Source of the DNA: Roseivirga pacifica
GTDB taxonomy: Bacteria > Bacteroidota > Bacteroidia > Cytophagales > Cyclobacteriaceae
NCBI RefSeq assembly: GCF_900111145.1
Contig: NZ_FOIR01000001.1
Coordinates: forward strand, 441,501 to 505,500
Length of the DNA: 64,000 nucleotides
Direction of reading: 5' to 3'
Part shown: in pieces, positions 9,406-17,730 of the stretch
Numbering within the stretch: position 1 is the stretch's first letter
Layout of the letters: each line of letters begins with the position of its first letter
Position numbers and translations under genes: made by a program
Notes under the pieces: model-generated
Told to the model about the DNA's origin: nothing
What the model saw: only the letters and a program-made list of their open reading frames with translations
The model's database searches: none

Positions 9406-9876
9406 TCATAAGTTAATTTGAAACTGAATTCTCTTATTTTTGATGATCTTATCAAGCTCTTCTAGAGTCAGAAGTTTATAGGATAAAGATTCCGGGTTTA
9501 GGCAAACAAAGCAGAACCTAAATTTATCTCCAAGCGCCTGACCAAAGTCAAATTCATTTTCGGTTGCTCCAAAAAAGAACCCTTTAGGGTTTTCAGGTAG
9601 GAATTTCTTCGTGGTCTTCAATTCAATAAAAAGTAATTCGTCAAGATGTGTTTCAATGTGTTGTTCCTTGAATTCAATTCCTTTTAGTCTAGGAATGTAA
9701 ACAACATCAAAGGATTGAAGAAATCGGTAAGGTTGACTCACCTTGTCCAAAAGAACTTTCTTCATCTCTTTATCTATCTTGAAAAAACCAGTGTGTTGCT
9801 TAATTAAGTAATTAATACCTTCCTTTTCAGTAGCATTATTTGATATGGTCAGTTTAAATGAGTGCTCTCTCGACAT
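9406..9876 (-). CDS. PD-(D/E)XK/DUF3883-like putative nuclease
   Basis: This 156-residue protein has no signal peptide. The central region reads FDVVYIP...LLFIELKTT, fitting the D...ExK core of restriction-endonuclease-like folds. FFFGATENEFDFGQALGDKFRFCFV follows in two blocks, closely resembling the layout of DUF3883-type domains (ELKTT, then NE-F, then a beta strand). It lies 20 bases downstream of recX on the same strand, so it may be co-transcribed. The coding sequence is visibly AT-richer than its surroundings, consistent with recent arrival. No methylase or other partner is adjacent. The assignment rests on motif spacing only. Confidence 0.5.
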   Translation of the reverse strand: MSREHSFKLTISNNATEKEGINYLIKQHTGFFKIDKEMKKVLLDKVSQPYRFLQSFDVVYIPRLKGIEFKEQHIETHLDELLFIELKTTKKFLPENPKGFFFGATENEFDFGQALGDKFRFCFVCLNPESLSYKLLTLEELDKIIKNKRIQFQINL

Positions 9877-9896
9877 AGAACTAGTATGATGTAGAT

Positions 9897-10403
9897 TTAA
9901 TCACCCCCCTTACTCAAAACCTCTTCAATTGCTTCGCGAATTAAGTCGCCTTCAAAGCCTTTGCCCATTAGGTGCTGGGTCAGTTTACCTTTGATGATGT
10001 ATTCCGAATTAGCGCTAATGCTGCAATACTTCTTTTCGGTGTGTTCTAATAGCTTTTCGTAGTAAGCCTTGGGGTTAATTTCCTCAAAACCTTTGCGCAG
10101 GCAATAGTCCGATATCTTGTGCTGCCGAATGCCTTGGCGAATTTTGTTCCTGCCCCAACCGCGCATTCTGAATTTGCCGCGCACATAGGCACGGGCAAAG
10201 CGCTCTTCATTAATAAAGCCTTGGGTAATCAGTTCGCTAATGGCCTCTTCCACTTCATCGTGGTGTAGGCCGTAGTCGTAAAGCTTGTCGCGTACCTGCT
10301 GCTGCGACCGCTCCTGATAAGCACAATAATCCGCAACCTTTTGCAGTGCCGATTTATAGTCTAAAGGAGGTTTTGGCTTTTTCTGTCGCTCGTAGTACAT
10401 CAT
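9897..10403 (-). CDS. recX: RecX family regulatory protein
   Basis: RecX binds RecA filaments and modulates recombination and the SOS response. The 168-residue protein from the Met at 10403 (or 10400) shows three-helix repeat modules: YCAYQERSQQQVRDKLYDYG, then ITQGFINEERFARAYVRGKFRMRGWGRNKI, and a C-terminal module ending FEGDLIREAIEEVL. The frame continues upstream to an ATG at 10469, but that extension is translated from a REP-like repeat (10441-10503) and lacks RecX character, so the inner start is preferred. recA is not in the window. The DUF3883-like gene follows by 20 bases. Confidence 0.88.
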   Translation of the reverse strand: MMYYERQKKPKPPLDYKSALQKVADYCAYQERSQQQVRDKLYDYGLHHDEVEEAISELITQGFINEERFARAYVRGKFRMRGWGRNKIRQGIRQHKISDYCLRKGFEEINPKAYYEKLLEHTEKKYCSISANSEYIIKGKLTQHLMGKGFEGDLIREAIEEVLSKGGD

Positions 10404-10440
10404 TCCAAAGATAAGGGATTGAAAGAAACAGACCCCATTT

Positions 10441-10503
10441 AGCTCCCCTTGGGGTTGGGCCCTCTTCATTTTTCACCCTGAGCGCGGCCGAAGGGTCGGC
10501 CAA
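10441..10503. repeat. REP-like palindromic element upstream of recX
   Basis: Two palindromic parts occur: ccccttgggg (10445-10454) and ggccga-aggg-tcggcc (10486-10501), inside accctgagcgcggccgaagg. From memory, sequences of this kind recur between genes in many Bacteroidota genomes. The last eleven bases, gggtcggccaa, recur exactly at 11078-11088. Confidence 0.55.
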
Positions 10504-10568
10504 ACTAAAAACTTGTTATAACTTGTGATTGAAGAGCGATAGCAAGGGCAACAGTTCACGTAAGTGGT

Positions 10569-10973
10569 ATGGGCATATTTGATCATACTTTTTTAACTAT
10601 TTATAAATTCTATAAAAAGAGAGAGAAGAATTATGGGCCTCTGGGTTCGGCTATTACCTATTTATCCTTTCTTCAATTTTTAGTGATTTATGCTTTTTTG
10701 TTCATCTTGGAGATGTTGTTTTCTAAAAGTTTCTCTCTTATTGATTTGCTTCGCTCTTTGGGAGATGGCGGGTATTTTTATGCAATAGGACTTTATGTTT
10801 TGATTGATATTTGCAATCAATTCCGGTATAGAAGAAAGGGTTTTTTAGAAAAACTAACTGTGAATTATAAAAATAGCCCGGTCAATAGGTGGATTAAAGC
10901 TTGGCATTTTATTGTCATTGGTTTTGTTCTGCTATTCATTCCTCCCTATCTGTTATCAGTTGTGGTTTACTAA
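10569..10973 (+). CDS. Small integral membrane protein, unknown function
   Basis: This 134-residue protein has three likely transmembrane helices: about 28-50 (YLSFLQFLVIYAFLFILEML), 68-85 (YFYAIGLYVLIDIC) and 112-133 (FIVIGFVLLFIPPYLLSVVV). The loops are basic (YKKREKNYG, RYRRKGFLEK). I do not recognise a family. The gene is markedly AT-rich beside its neighbours and is flanked by an 11-base direct repeat (10493-10503 and 11078-11088), so it may be an acquired insert. There is no clear partner gene. Confidence 0.65.
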   Translation: MGIFDHTFLTIYKFYKKREKNYGPLGSAITYLSFLQFLVIYAFLFILEMLFSKSFSLIDLLRSLGDGGYFYAIGLYVLIDICNQFRYRRKGFLEKLTVNYKNSPVNRWIKAWHFIVIGFVLLFIPPYLLSVVVY

Positions 10974-11099
10974 ACCGACAGGTCTTTTTGTCTCGCTAAG
11001 ACCAATTAGTGATTATACTTAGAAACTGAATCCATTAGCCTCCTTCAGGGTTAGGGTAGCGGAAATCGCTCATCTAGGGGTCGGCCAATGGCACCTACC

Positions 11100-11181
11100 A
11101 AGCTTTGACAAACTTTAAGCCCCCAATCCTTTTACAGCCTAATTTTCTGCAGAACCACGAAGTAAAAGTTTGTCAAAGCTT
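11100..11181. repeat. Perfect 17-bp inverted repeat with 48-base spacer
   Basis: aagctttgacaaacttt at 11100-11116 is the exact reverse complement of 11165-11181. There is no T tract after the right arm, so it is not a standard terminator. It may be a REP/MITE-like element or a long structured transcript. Confidence 0.75.
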
Positions 11182-11313
11182 ATTCGCGGCTTTAGACCTT
11201 ACCTTGGTTTATATAATGAGCCAACACCAACCCTACCCACCACCAAACGCCAAATCTCTACCCTCTTAAGTCAAATCATCCTCAAATCAATTACATACTT
11301 CTATGGGAAAAAG

Positions 11314-11321
11314 TATATTTG
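11314..11321 (+). promoter_or_regulatory. Bacteroidota -7 box for tpiA
   Basis: TATATTTG is an exact TAnnTTTG match located 20 bases before the ATG at 11342. It lies inside the longer frame that begins at 11303, which argues for the downstream start. Confidence 0.55.
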
Positions 11322-11341
11322 AGGCTCAACTGAAAAAAACA

Positions 11342-12103
11342 ATGCGAAAAAAAGTAATAGCAGGTAACTGGAAAATGAATTTGACTCTAGAAGAAGGCGT
11401 TTCGCTGGCTTCTGAAGTTGTAAATATGGCAAAAGACGAATTGGCAAGTGATGTCACTATGGTGTTGTGTACTCCGGCCATTCACATGGCTGCGGTAAGC
11501 AAACTTACTGCAGAGGTAGCCAGCGTGCATGTTGGTGCGCAAAACATTAGCGAGCATGAGTCTGGCGCTTACACTGGCGATATCTCTGCCGATATGGCTT
11601 TATCAACCGGTGCTGAGTTTGTGATCATTGGTCACTCTGAGCGTAGAGAGTATCATTTTGAAACAAACGCGCAACTGGCAGCAAGAGTTGAATTGGCTTT
11701 GGCCAAAGGTTTAACGCCATTGTTCTGCTGTGGTGAGTCTTTGGAAACCAGAGAGGCTGGCGACCACGTAAGCTTTGTAACAAAGCAATTGGAAGAAAGC
11801 CTTTACCAACTCTCTGCAGAGCAAATGGAAAAAGTAGTAATTGCTTATGAACCAATTTGGGCAATTGGTACAGGGGTAACGGCTAGCACAGAGCAAGCAC
11901 AAGAAATGCACAAAAGCATTCGCGAAGCTTTGGCGAGCAAGTTCGGAGCCGAGGTTGCAGAGAAGATCTCAATCCTTTACGGTGGTAGCATGAAGCCGGG
12001 CAACGCCCCAGAGCTTTTGGCACAACCAGATGTTGACGGTGGCCTAATTGGTGGCGCATCATTAAAATCTAGAGACTTTATAGATATCGCTAAGTCATAT
12101 TAA
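11342..12103 (+). CDS. tpiA: Triose-phosphate isomerase
   Basis: This enzyme interconverts dihydroxyacetone phosphate and glyceraldehyde 3-phosphate in glycolysis and gluconeogenesis. The 253-residue protein has every signature: the substrate-binding Lys in AGNWKMN (residue 11), the electrophilic His in IIGHSERR (about 99), the catalytic Glu in AYEPIWAIGTG (about 168), and the phosphate loops YGGSM and GGLIGGASL. The start at 11342 matches the usual family N-terminus. An ATG at 11303 would add 13 residues and overlap the promoter box. prmA follows with a one-base overlap, giving a tpiA-prmA operon. Confidence 0.97.
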   Translation: MRKKVIAGNWKMNLTLEEGVSLASEVVNMAKDELASDVTMVLCTPAIHMAAVSKLTAEVASVHVGAQNISEHESGAYTGDISADMALSTGAEFVIIGHSERREYHFETNAQLAARVELALAKGLTPLFCCGESLETREAGDHVSFVTKQLEESLYQLSAEQMEKVVIAYEPIWAIGTGVTASTEQAQEMHKSIREALASKFGAEVAEKISILYGGSMKPGNAPELLAQPDVDGGLIGGASLKSRDFIDIAKSY

Positions 12104-12933
12104 TGGACTATATCCTGATCAATGTACATTGTGATGAGCCTTTCTCAGAAATTCTCATTGCAGAAATGGGGTTGCTAGACTTCGACTCGTTTGTAGAAAC
12201 CGAAGCTGGTTTTGAAGCTTACATTAACGAGGCGGTGTTTAGCCACCCTGCTGTACAGACCCTTTTTAACCGCTACCGAAAGCAAACCAGAATTTGGTAC
12301 GAATTGAAAAAAGTACCGAAAGTAAACTGGAACGAGGAGTGGGAAAAAAACTACGACCCGATAGAAGTGGGCGATCAGGTATACATTCGGGCAACATTTC
12401 ATGCGCCTAAACCCGAGGTGCCATACGACATTGTCATCAACCCTAAAATGTCTTTTGGTACAGGCCACCATGCTACCACGCACCAAATGGTAGCATTACA
12501 AATGGGTATTGATCACCAAGACAAGGATGTGATAGACATTGGAGCCGGCACGGGTATTTTGGCCATTATGGCTGCCAAGCTAGGCGCTAAATCGGTAGCC
12601 GCTACCGATATTGACGATTGGTGCATAGAAAATGCCGAAGAGAATTTCGGGCTGAATAACATAACGCCCGCATTTGTAAAGCAGGGTGTTATAGCCGACC
12701 TAAAACTTACTGAAACCTACGATATAGTGCTGGCCAACATCAATACCAATATTTTGTTGGAAGAAATGGAGCACTATGTAAACCTGATGCGCGATGAAGC
12801 GTACCTACTGCTAAGCGGCTTTTACAGTTTCGATCAGGAACAAATTCTTGAAAAAGCAGAGTCGCTTGGTTTAAAAAAGGTGAAGGATTCGGAGCGAAAT
12901 AAGTGGGCAGCTTTGGTGCTTCAGAAAAGCTGA
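12103..12933 (+). CDS. prmA: Ribosomal protein L11 methyltransferase
   Basis: This is a SAM-dependent trimethyltransferase for ribosomal protein L11. In the 276-residue protein an N-terminal substrate-recognition domain (1-100) precedes the Rossmann methyltransferase fold. Recognisable elements are MSFGTGHHATT, the SAM-binding motif VIDIGAGTGILAIMAAKLGA (about 140-160) and the LANINTNIL motif (about 206-214), which is the NPPY-like site typical of PrmA. Its start codon overlaps the tpiA stop, a linkage seen in related genomes, so the two genes are probably translated from one message. Confidence 0.95.
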   Translation: MDYILINVHCDEPFSEILIAEMGLLDFDSFVETEAGFEAYINEAVFSHPAVQTLFNRYRKQTRIWYELKKVPKVNWNEEWEKNYDPIEVGDQVYIRATFHAPKPEVPYDIVINPKMSFGTGHHATTHQMVALQMGIDHQDKDVIDIGAGTGILAIMAAKLGAKSVAATDIDDWCIENAEENFGLNNITPAFVKQGVIADLKLTETYDIVLANINTNILLEEMEHYVNLMRDEAYLLLSGFYSFDQEQILEKAESLGLKKVKDSERNKWAALVLQKS

Positions 12934-12964
12934 GATTAATTCAAGATATTCTCAAATTATTCGT

Positions 12965-15900
12965 TTGTTTAGAATAGTGGAATTGCGTGCACCCATCATA
13001 TGGTCGGTGAGGCTAGCTTGTAGCCTTTTGTTGCTGCTTTGCAGTGCGGTAATGCTGCATGCGCAAAATGGTACTCAAGCAGATTCTTTGGTGCTGTCTC
13101 CAGCGCTAAAGACCATGGTTGAAGCTGACGATAAATCGGTCTATCCGCCAGAATACGAGCAGTTTTTTAACATAGTGCAGCAAAATGCTTTGGGTGCCGA
13201 AGGCAAGCAAGAAATGCTCGAGTTGGCGCAAATTCTTACTGAAAAACGATTTACCCCCCGTTATGATTTTAAGCCGCTGTTACAGCTTTTAGCTACAGCC
13301 AAGGAAGAAAAGAATTTCGGCACCACGCAGCAAGTAGAGCTGTTGGGGCTGATGAAAACGCTAAGTGCCGAAAAAGATAAAGCGGGTATTCAGGCTTTGT
13401 TTGCCCAATTGCAGCGCTTTTTGGCGGAAGATATTTTCTATCAAGATCGCTTTGTTACGGTGCTTTTTAAAAACGCAGATTTCGAACTAAAGAATAACAA
13501 AGCGCCTGAATCTACAGGCAATGAGGTTTGGGAGGCCAGCGAAGCGGCCCCGGCCGATGCCAATGCACAGCCGCAAGATAATAATCCGCTCACTGCTCCT
13601 ATGCCGCCAATGTTCGAGGAGTTTGGGCCAATTATGCACATAAAAAAGGGAGACTTATACCTGGCCAATTACTACGATACGTTTGCCATTCGTGGCATAG
13701 AGGCTTATTACTTTTTTGAGCAAAATAGGTTTAGTGCGCAAGATGGCCGCGTTACTTGGGAGAATGTTGGCGTGGATGCTAATAAGCGTTTTGCCCGACT
13801 AAGAACTTATGAATTTGAGCCCGGCCAGCTACAGTACACCTTCGAAAATGTACTCTTTATGGATACAGATAAGCTGAGTGAACCGATTCAAGGTGAACTG
13901 TCGCTCGATTTTAGTGTGAGCCGAACTGAATTGAAAACCTTCCCTCGCTTTCTTTCTTATTACGCCAATAACGAGATCAACCAAGTACAAAGCGACAAGA
14001 TCAGGTTTGTTGGCGGAATATATTTTCAAGGAAACAACTTCTATTCCGAGTCGAAATTCAAAGAGCCTTCAACGGTTTATGGTACTATAAATGGCGAAAG
14101 AAAATTTAGGGCTCGGGGCAAGCACTTTGAATTTAACCACAAAGATTCACTCCTAAGTTCTGACAGAACCGAGCTTACGCTTTACCACAATGGCGACTCG
14201 ATTGTTCATCCGGCAGTAGAACTTAAATACAACTTTAAGACAGATTACCTGGAGGCAGAAACCAAAGTGAAAGGGTTTAAAACCACGCCTTTCCGCAGCT
14301 CTTACTACAACATGGACATGATTGGTGACGAGGTGCAATGGGATCTGAATGCCGATTCGCTAAATCTAATGGTAAATTCTGCCCGTGCTGATGTACCGCT
14401 TATTATTGAATCGAAGGACTTCTTTAGCGCTACACGGTTCAATGATATGGCCGAAGTTTTCGGCTTCCACCCACTAATTATCGCCAACAGTATGGCCGAA
14501 AAGTATGGCGATACTTTCTATGTTGGTCAACTGTTGAATGACTACCAAATTCAGGAAGCACTGTTAAAACGGTCGATGGAAGTGCTTATGGCAAACGGCA
14601 TGGTAAAATACGATGCCGAGCTTGGCGAAATCACCCTGTTGGAAAAAGGAAAGCACTTTAAAGAGGCTTCGGCCCTTAGCGAAGCCTACGATTATGATGA
14701 TCTACTGATTCCTTCCATCATTGCTTCTGCGCCAAATGCCACCATTAGTTTTAAAGATTCTGTAATGACTGTGCGGGGCGTTGAGCAGTTCTTGGTGAGT
14801 GATTCTTTGGAAGTGGTAATTACCCCTACCGATGGCGAAATCAAGCTTTTGAAGAACCGAGATATTGAATTTGACGGTAGCTTGGATGCCGGGAACTTTC
14901 AGTTCAATGGCACCAAATTCAAGTTTAGCTACGATAGCTTTTTAGTGAATTTGGCCAACATTGACTCTATTAAATTGGCTGTGGAGCTTTCTGAGGGTGA
15001 GCGAGAGGCATTGAGTAACCAGCTGGTAAATACCAGTGGGGTGCTTCGTATCAACGAGATAGATAACAAGTCGGCACTGCGCTCAATTCCTCAATATCCG
15101 ATATTCTCTTCGAGCGAAAGTGCCAGTGTTCAGTTTGATAAAAACACGGTGTTAAAGGGGGCTTACGACAGCACCATTTACTTTGATGTGCCGCCTTTTG
15201 AACTCGACAGTGTGGCCGATGCCGATCCTACTAAATATGCCTTTCAAGGAACACTTTATACCAACGGAATTCTTCCCGATTTTAAAGAAGACTTGCGCGT
15301 AATGGAAGATAATAGTTTGGGTTTTGTGCATGCTATTCCCGATAGTGGATATAACCTGTACAAGACGGGTGGTCGCCTTTTTGGCGAATTGAAGCTGGAT
15401 AACAATGGTATTACCACGCCAGGTCATATTGAGTACTTGTCTGGGAATTTCTTAACCGAAAACGCCACGCTTTTTCTCGATTCGATGGTTTCGGAAAAAG
15501 GGATTTCGGCCAGTTTGGAAGCGGCAACCATTGACAGTACCTCCTTCCCTTCCATGAATATTGAAGAGTACTCCATGAACTGGCTGGCCAAAAGTGATAG
15601 CATGCTGTTGGAAAACCTGAGCGAGGCGCGGCCATTCCGCATTTTCGATGATCAGGCCGATTTGCGTGGGCAGCTCATTTTGCGAACCTCAGGCCTTTTT
15701 GGAAAAGGCGAAATGCTAATGGAGGGCTCCACAGTGCTTTCGGATTCTATTGCTTTTTCCACCAACTCCTTCGAGTCTAGAAATACAACTTTTACCCTTA
15801 AAACTGAAGATTCTTCAAAGCCAATTTTGAGCTCGGAAGATGTGCGGATTAACTACGATTTGGTGGCACAAAAAGCTACTGTAGAGCCAGAAGTAGCCGG

Positions 15901-17653
15901 GGCGGCCGCTCTAGAATTTCCTTTTGCAGAGTTTAAAACATCCATTCCTTCTGCGGAATGGGACATTCAGGCCAAAAAGATTGTAATGACCAAGCCGGAG
16001 GAAACTCCGCTGGAGCAGTCATTCTTCTACTCTACCAACAAAGTGCTCGACTCGCTTGCATTTAATGCTACGGATGCCGTTTACGACATCAATAGTAAGG
16101 AGCTTACCGTAAAGGGGATACCTCATATTCAGGTGGCCGATGCTAGGATTACTCCGCAAGGGGACTCACTAACAATTTTGGAAAACTCGCAAATTGGTAC
16201 GCTTACCAACGCGGTAATTGTGCTCGATTCGGGCAACAACTACCACCGTATGTTCGATGCTGAAATAGAGATTCTTTCAAGAAAGCGCTTTAGAGGAAAA
16301 GCCACTTATGAATTGATCAACGCACTACAAGATACTTTCGCCATTCAGTTTGATGAGTTTCAGTTTATTGAAAGCGAAAAAGATAAAAAGCCGTACACCA
16401 AAGCCAGTGGTACGGTGGCGGGTTCGCAGGGCGTAAAGGTGTCTTCTGGCTTTATTTTCGAAGGAAAAATTACCATGTATGCCTACCGGAAAGCATTGGA
16501 GCTAGATGGTGCGGTAAAGCTAGATTTGGCCAGCCTGAGCGAAAGAAATATTTGGATTGAGTATAAAAGTGATGACGACATTAGTGAGGTAATTATTCCT
16601 TTTGACGAGGCGCTCACCAAACAAGGCCAGCCGCTAAATGCTGGTTTGCACTTTGATGATAAGGGTGAAATCTACATGTCGTTTATCACGGAAAAACGCA
16701 ATCATTTTGACGATGACTTCTTTGTGCCGAAGGGAGGAAACCTCTATTTCCATACGGCCGATTCTTCTTACAGAATAGACAACCCGAACAAGCTGGAAGA
16801 CCCGAGTACTTACTTCGCGGGCAGTATGTTTACTTACCAAGAAGCCACACAAGAGGTGTCTTTTGAAGGGAAACTCAACTTTATCGGTGGGCCTCAGGGC
16901 GGAAATGTGCAGGCTGCCGGAAAGGGTACGGGAAATCTAGATTCAGCCACTCTTAAGGTTAATTCGATGTTTGCACTTTCGTTCGGTTTGCCGGTAGAAG
17001 GCTTGGCCGCAATGGGGCAAGATTTGGCTAAAATGGGCGAAGAGCTTGGTGTTGCGAAAGCTCTGGACGACCGCTCCGAGTTGATTTATCGTGTATCGGA
17101 ATTTATTGGGGATGAAGCCACCCGCAAATGGGACAAGTCTTTTCAAACAGTGCCTGCTGCCTTGCCTAATGTTTCGCAGGGGCAAGAGCTACTTAAAGAC
17201 ATAGTAATTACGGACGTAGAGCTGCACTGGTCTAAGCAAAACAGGGCGTTTTATAGCAAAGGTAAAATTGGTGTTTCTAATGTTTCCAACATCAACTTAA
17301 ACATGGAATTGGACGGTTTTGTGGAAATACGTAAAACCCCAGATGGTGATGTTTTTACCGTGCTTTTGGAAATGACCGATGGCACATGGTATTACTTTAA
17401 CTACGATGGTTTTGTAATGGGATCTTTTTCTTCGAACGATGCGTATAATGCAACCATAATGAACGCCAATAGTGGCAAGAATAAGGTGGGCTCTTTTAGG
17501 CCATTTATGAATACCCAGCCAGAAGTAATGCAGTGGGTAATGGATTTTAGAAAGCTGTATTATGGAATTGATGAGCCATATCGCTTGTTAATGGCTTCGG
17601 AGTCTAACCAAACATTGAAGAAGAAAGACACTATTGAAGGTGATGGTTTTTAG
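12965..17653 (+). CDS. Giant exported protein of unknown function
   Basis: This frame encodes about 1562 residues and has no suitable ATG. Translation must begin at TTG 12965, GTG 12977 or a nearby TTG. A signal peptide is clear (LACSLLLLLCSAVMLHAQ). Residues 35-150 are helical. The remainder is beta-rich, with loosely repeating units built on patterns such as DSLAFNATDAVYDINSKEL and VADARITPQGDSLTI, which alternate strands with D-S/T turns and resemble long periplasmic or OstA-like beta repeats. There is no type IX sorting domain, barrel signature or enzyme motif that I recognise. It sits 31 bases after prmA and 77 before the M20 peptidase. It is probably a periplasmic or cell-surface structural protein. 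Confidence 0.75.
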   Translation: MFRIVELRAPIIWSVRLACSLLLLLCSAVMLHAQNGTQADSLVLSPALKTMVEADDKSVYPPEYEQFFNIVQQNALGAEGKQEMLELAQILTEKRFTPRYDFKPLLQLLATAKEEKNFGTTQQVELLGLMKTLSAEKDKAGIQALFAQLQRFLAEDIFYQDRFVTVLFKNADFELKNNKAPESTGNEVWEASEAAPADANAQPQDNNPLTAPMPPMFEEFGPIMHIKKGDLYLANYYDTFAIRGIEAYYFFEQNRFSAQDGRVTWENVGVDANKRFARLRTYEFEPGQLQYTFENVLFMDTDKLSEPIQGELSLDFSVSRTELKTFPRFLSYYANNEINQVQSDKIRFVGGIYFQGNNFYSESKFKEPSTVYGTINGERKFRARGKHFEFNHKDSLLSSDRTELTLYHNGDSIVHPAVELKYNFKTDYLEAETKVKGFKTTPFRSSYYNMDMIGDEVQWDLNADSLNLMVNSARADVPLIIESKDFFSATRFNDMAEVFGFHPLIIANSMAEKYGDTFYVGQLLNDYQIQEALLKRSMEVLMANGMVKYDAELGEITLLEKGKHFKEASALSEAYDYDDLLIPSIIASAPNATISFKDSVMTVRGVEQFLVSDSLEVVITPTDGEIKLLKNRDIEFDGSLDAGNFQFNGTKFKFSYDSFLVNLANIDSIKLAVELSEGEREALSNQLVNTSGVLRINEIDNKSALRSIPQYPIFSSSESASVQFDKNTVLKGAYDSTIYFDVPPFELDSVADADPTKYAFQGTLYTNGILPDFKEDLRVMEDNSLGFVHAIPDSGYNLYKTGGRLFGELKLDNNGITTPGHIEYLSGNFLTENATLFLDSMVSEKGISASLEAATIDSTSFPSMNIEEYSMNWLAKSDSMLLENLSEARPFRIFDDQADLRGQLILRTSGLFGKGEMLMEGSTVLSDSIAFSTNSFESRNTTFTLKTEDSSKPILSSEDVRINYDLVAQKATVEPEVAGAAALEFPFAEFKTSIPSAEWDIQAKKIVMTKPEETPLEQSFFYSTNKVLDSLAFNATDAVYDINSKELTVKGIPHIQVADARITPQGDSLTILENSQIGTLTNAVIVLDSGNNYHRMFDAEIEILSRKRFRGKATYELINALQDTFAIQFDEFQFIESEKDKKPYTKASGTVAGSQGVKVSSGFIFEGKITMYAYRKALELDGAVKLDLASLSERNIWIEYKSDDDISEVIIPFDEALTKQGQPLNAGLHFDDKGEIYMSFITEKRNHFDDDFFVPKGGNLYFHTADSSYRIDNPNKLEDPSTYFAGSMFTYQEATQEVSFEGKLNFIGGPQGGNVQAAGKGTGNLDSATLKVNSMFALSFGLPVEGLAAMGQDLAKMGEELGVAKALDDRSELIYRVSEFIGDEATRKWDKSFQTVPAALPNVSQGQELLKDIVITDVELHWSKQNRAFYSKGKIGVSNVSNINLNMELDGFVEIRKTPDGDVFTVLLEMTDGTWYYFNYDGFVMGSFSSNDAYNATIMNANSGKNKVGSFRPFMNTQPEVMQWVMDFRKLYYGIDEPYRLLMASESNQTLKKKDTIEGDGF

Positions 17654-17730
17654 CCAACAGGCAGAAAACCTCCATTTGGTTCATCAATTAATAGTTAAAG
17701 CGTAAATTGGGCGTCAAACCAAATAATCAT

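Larger units (their letters stand above)
10974..11341. other. Gene-free interval between membrane protein and tpiA
   Basis: No credible coding frame is seen. The interval holds the second copy of the 11-base direct repeat (11078-11088), a perfect 17-base inverted repeat (11100-11181) and the tpiA promoter box (11314-11321). No RNA gene was recognised. Confidence 0.7.

Noticed and set aside
11303-11341. Longer N-terminus for triose-phosphate isomerase
   Set aside because: The 13 added residues overlap an exact TATATTTG box and are absent from the usual family start at MRKKVIAGNWKMN.
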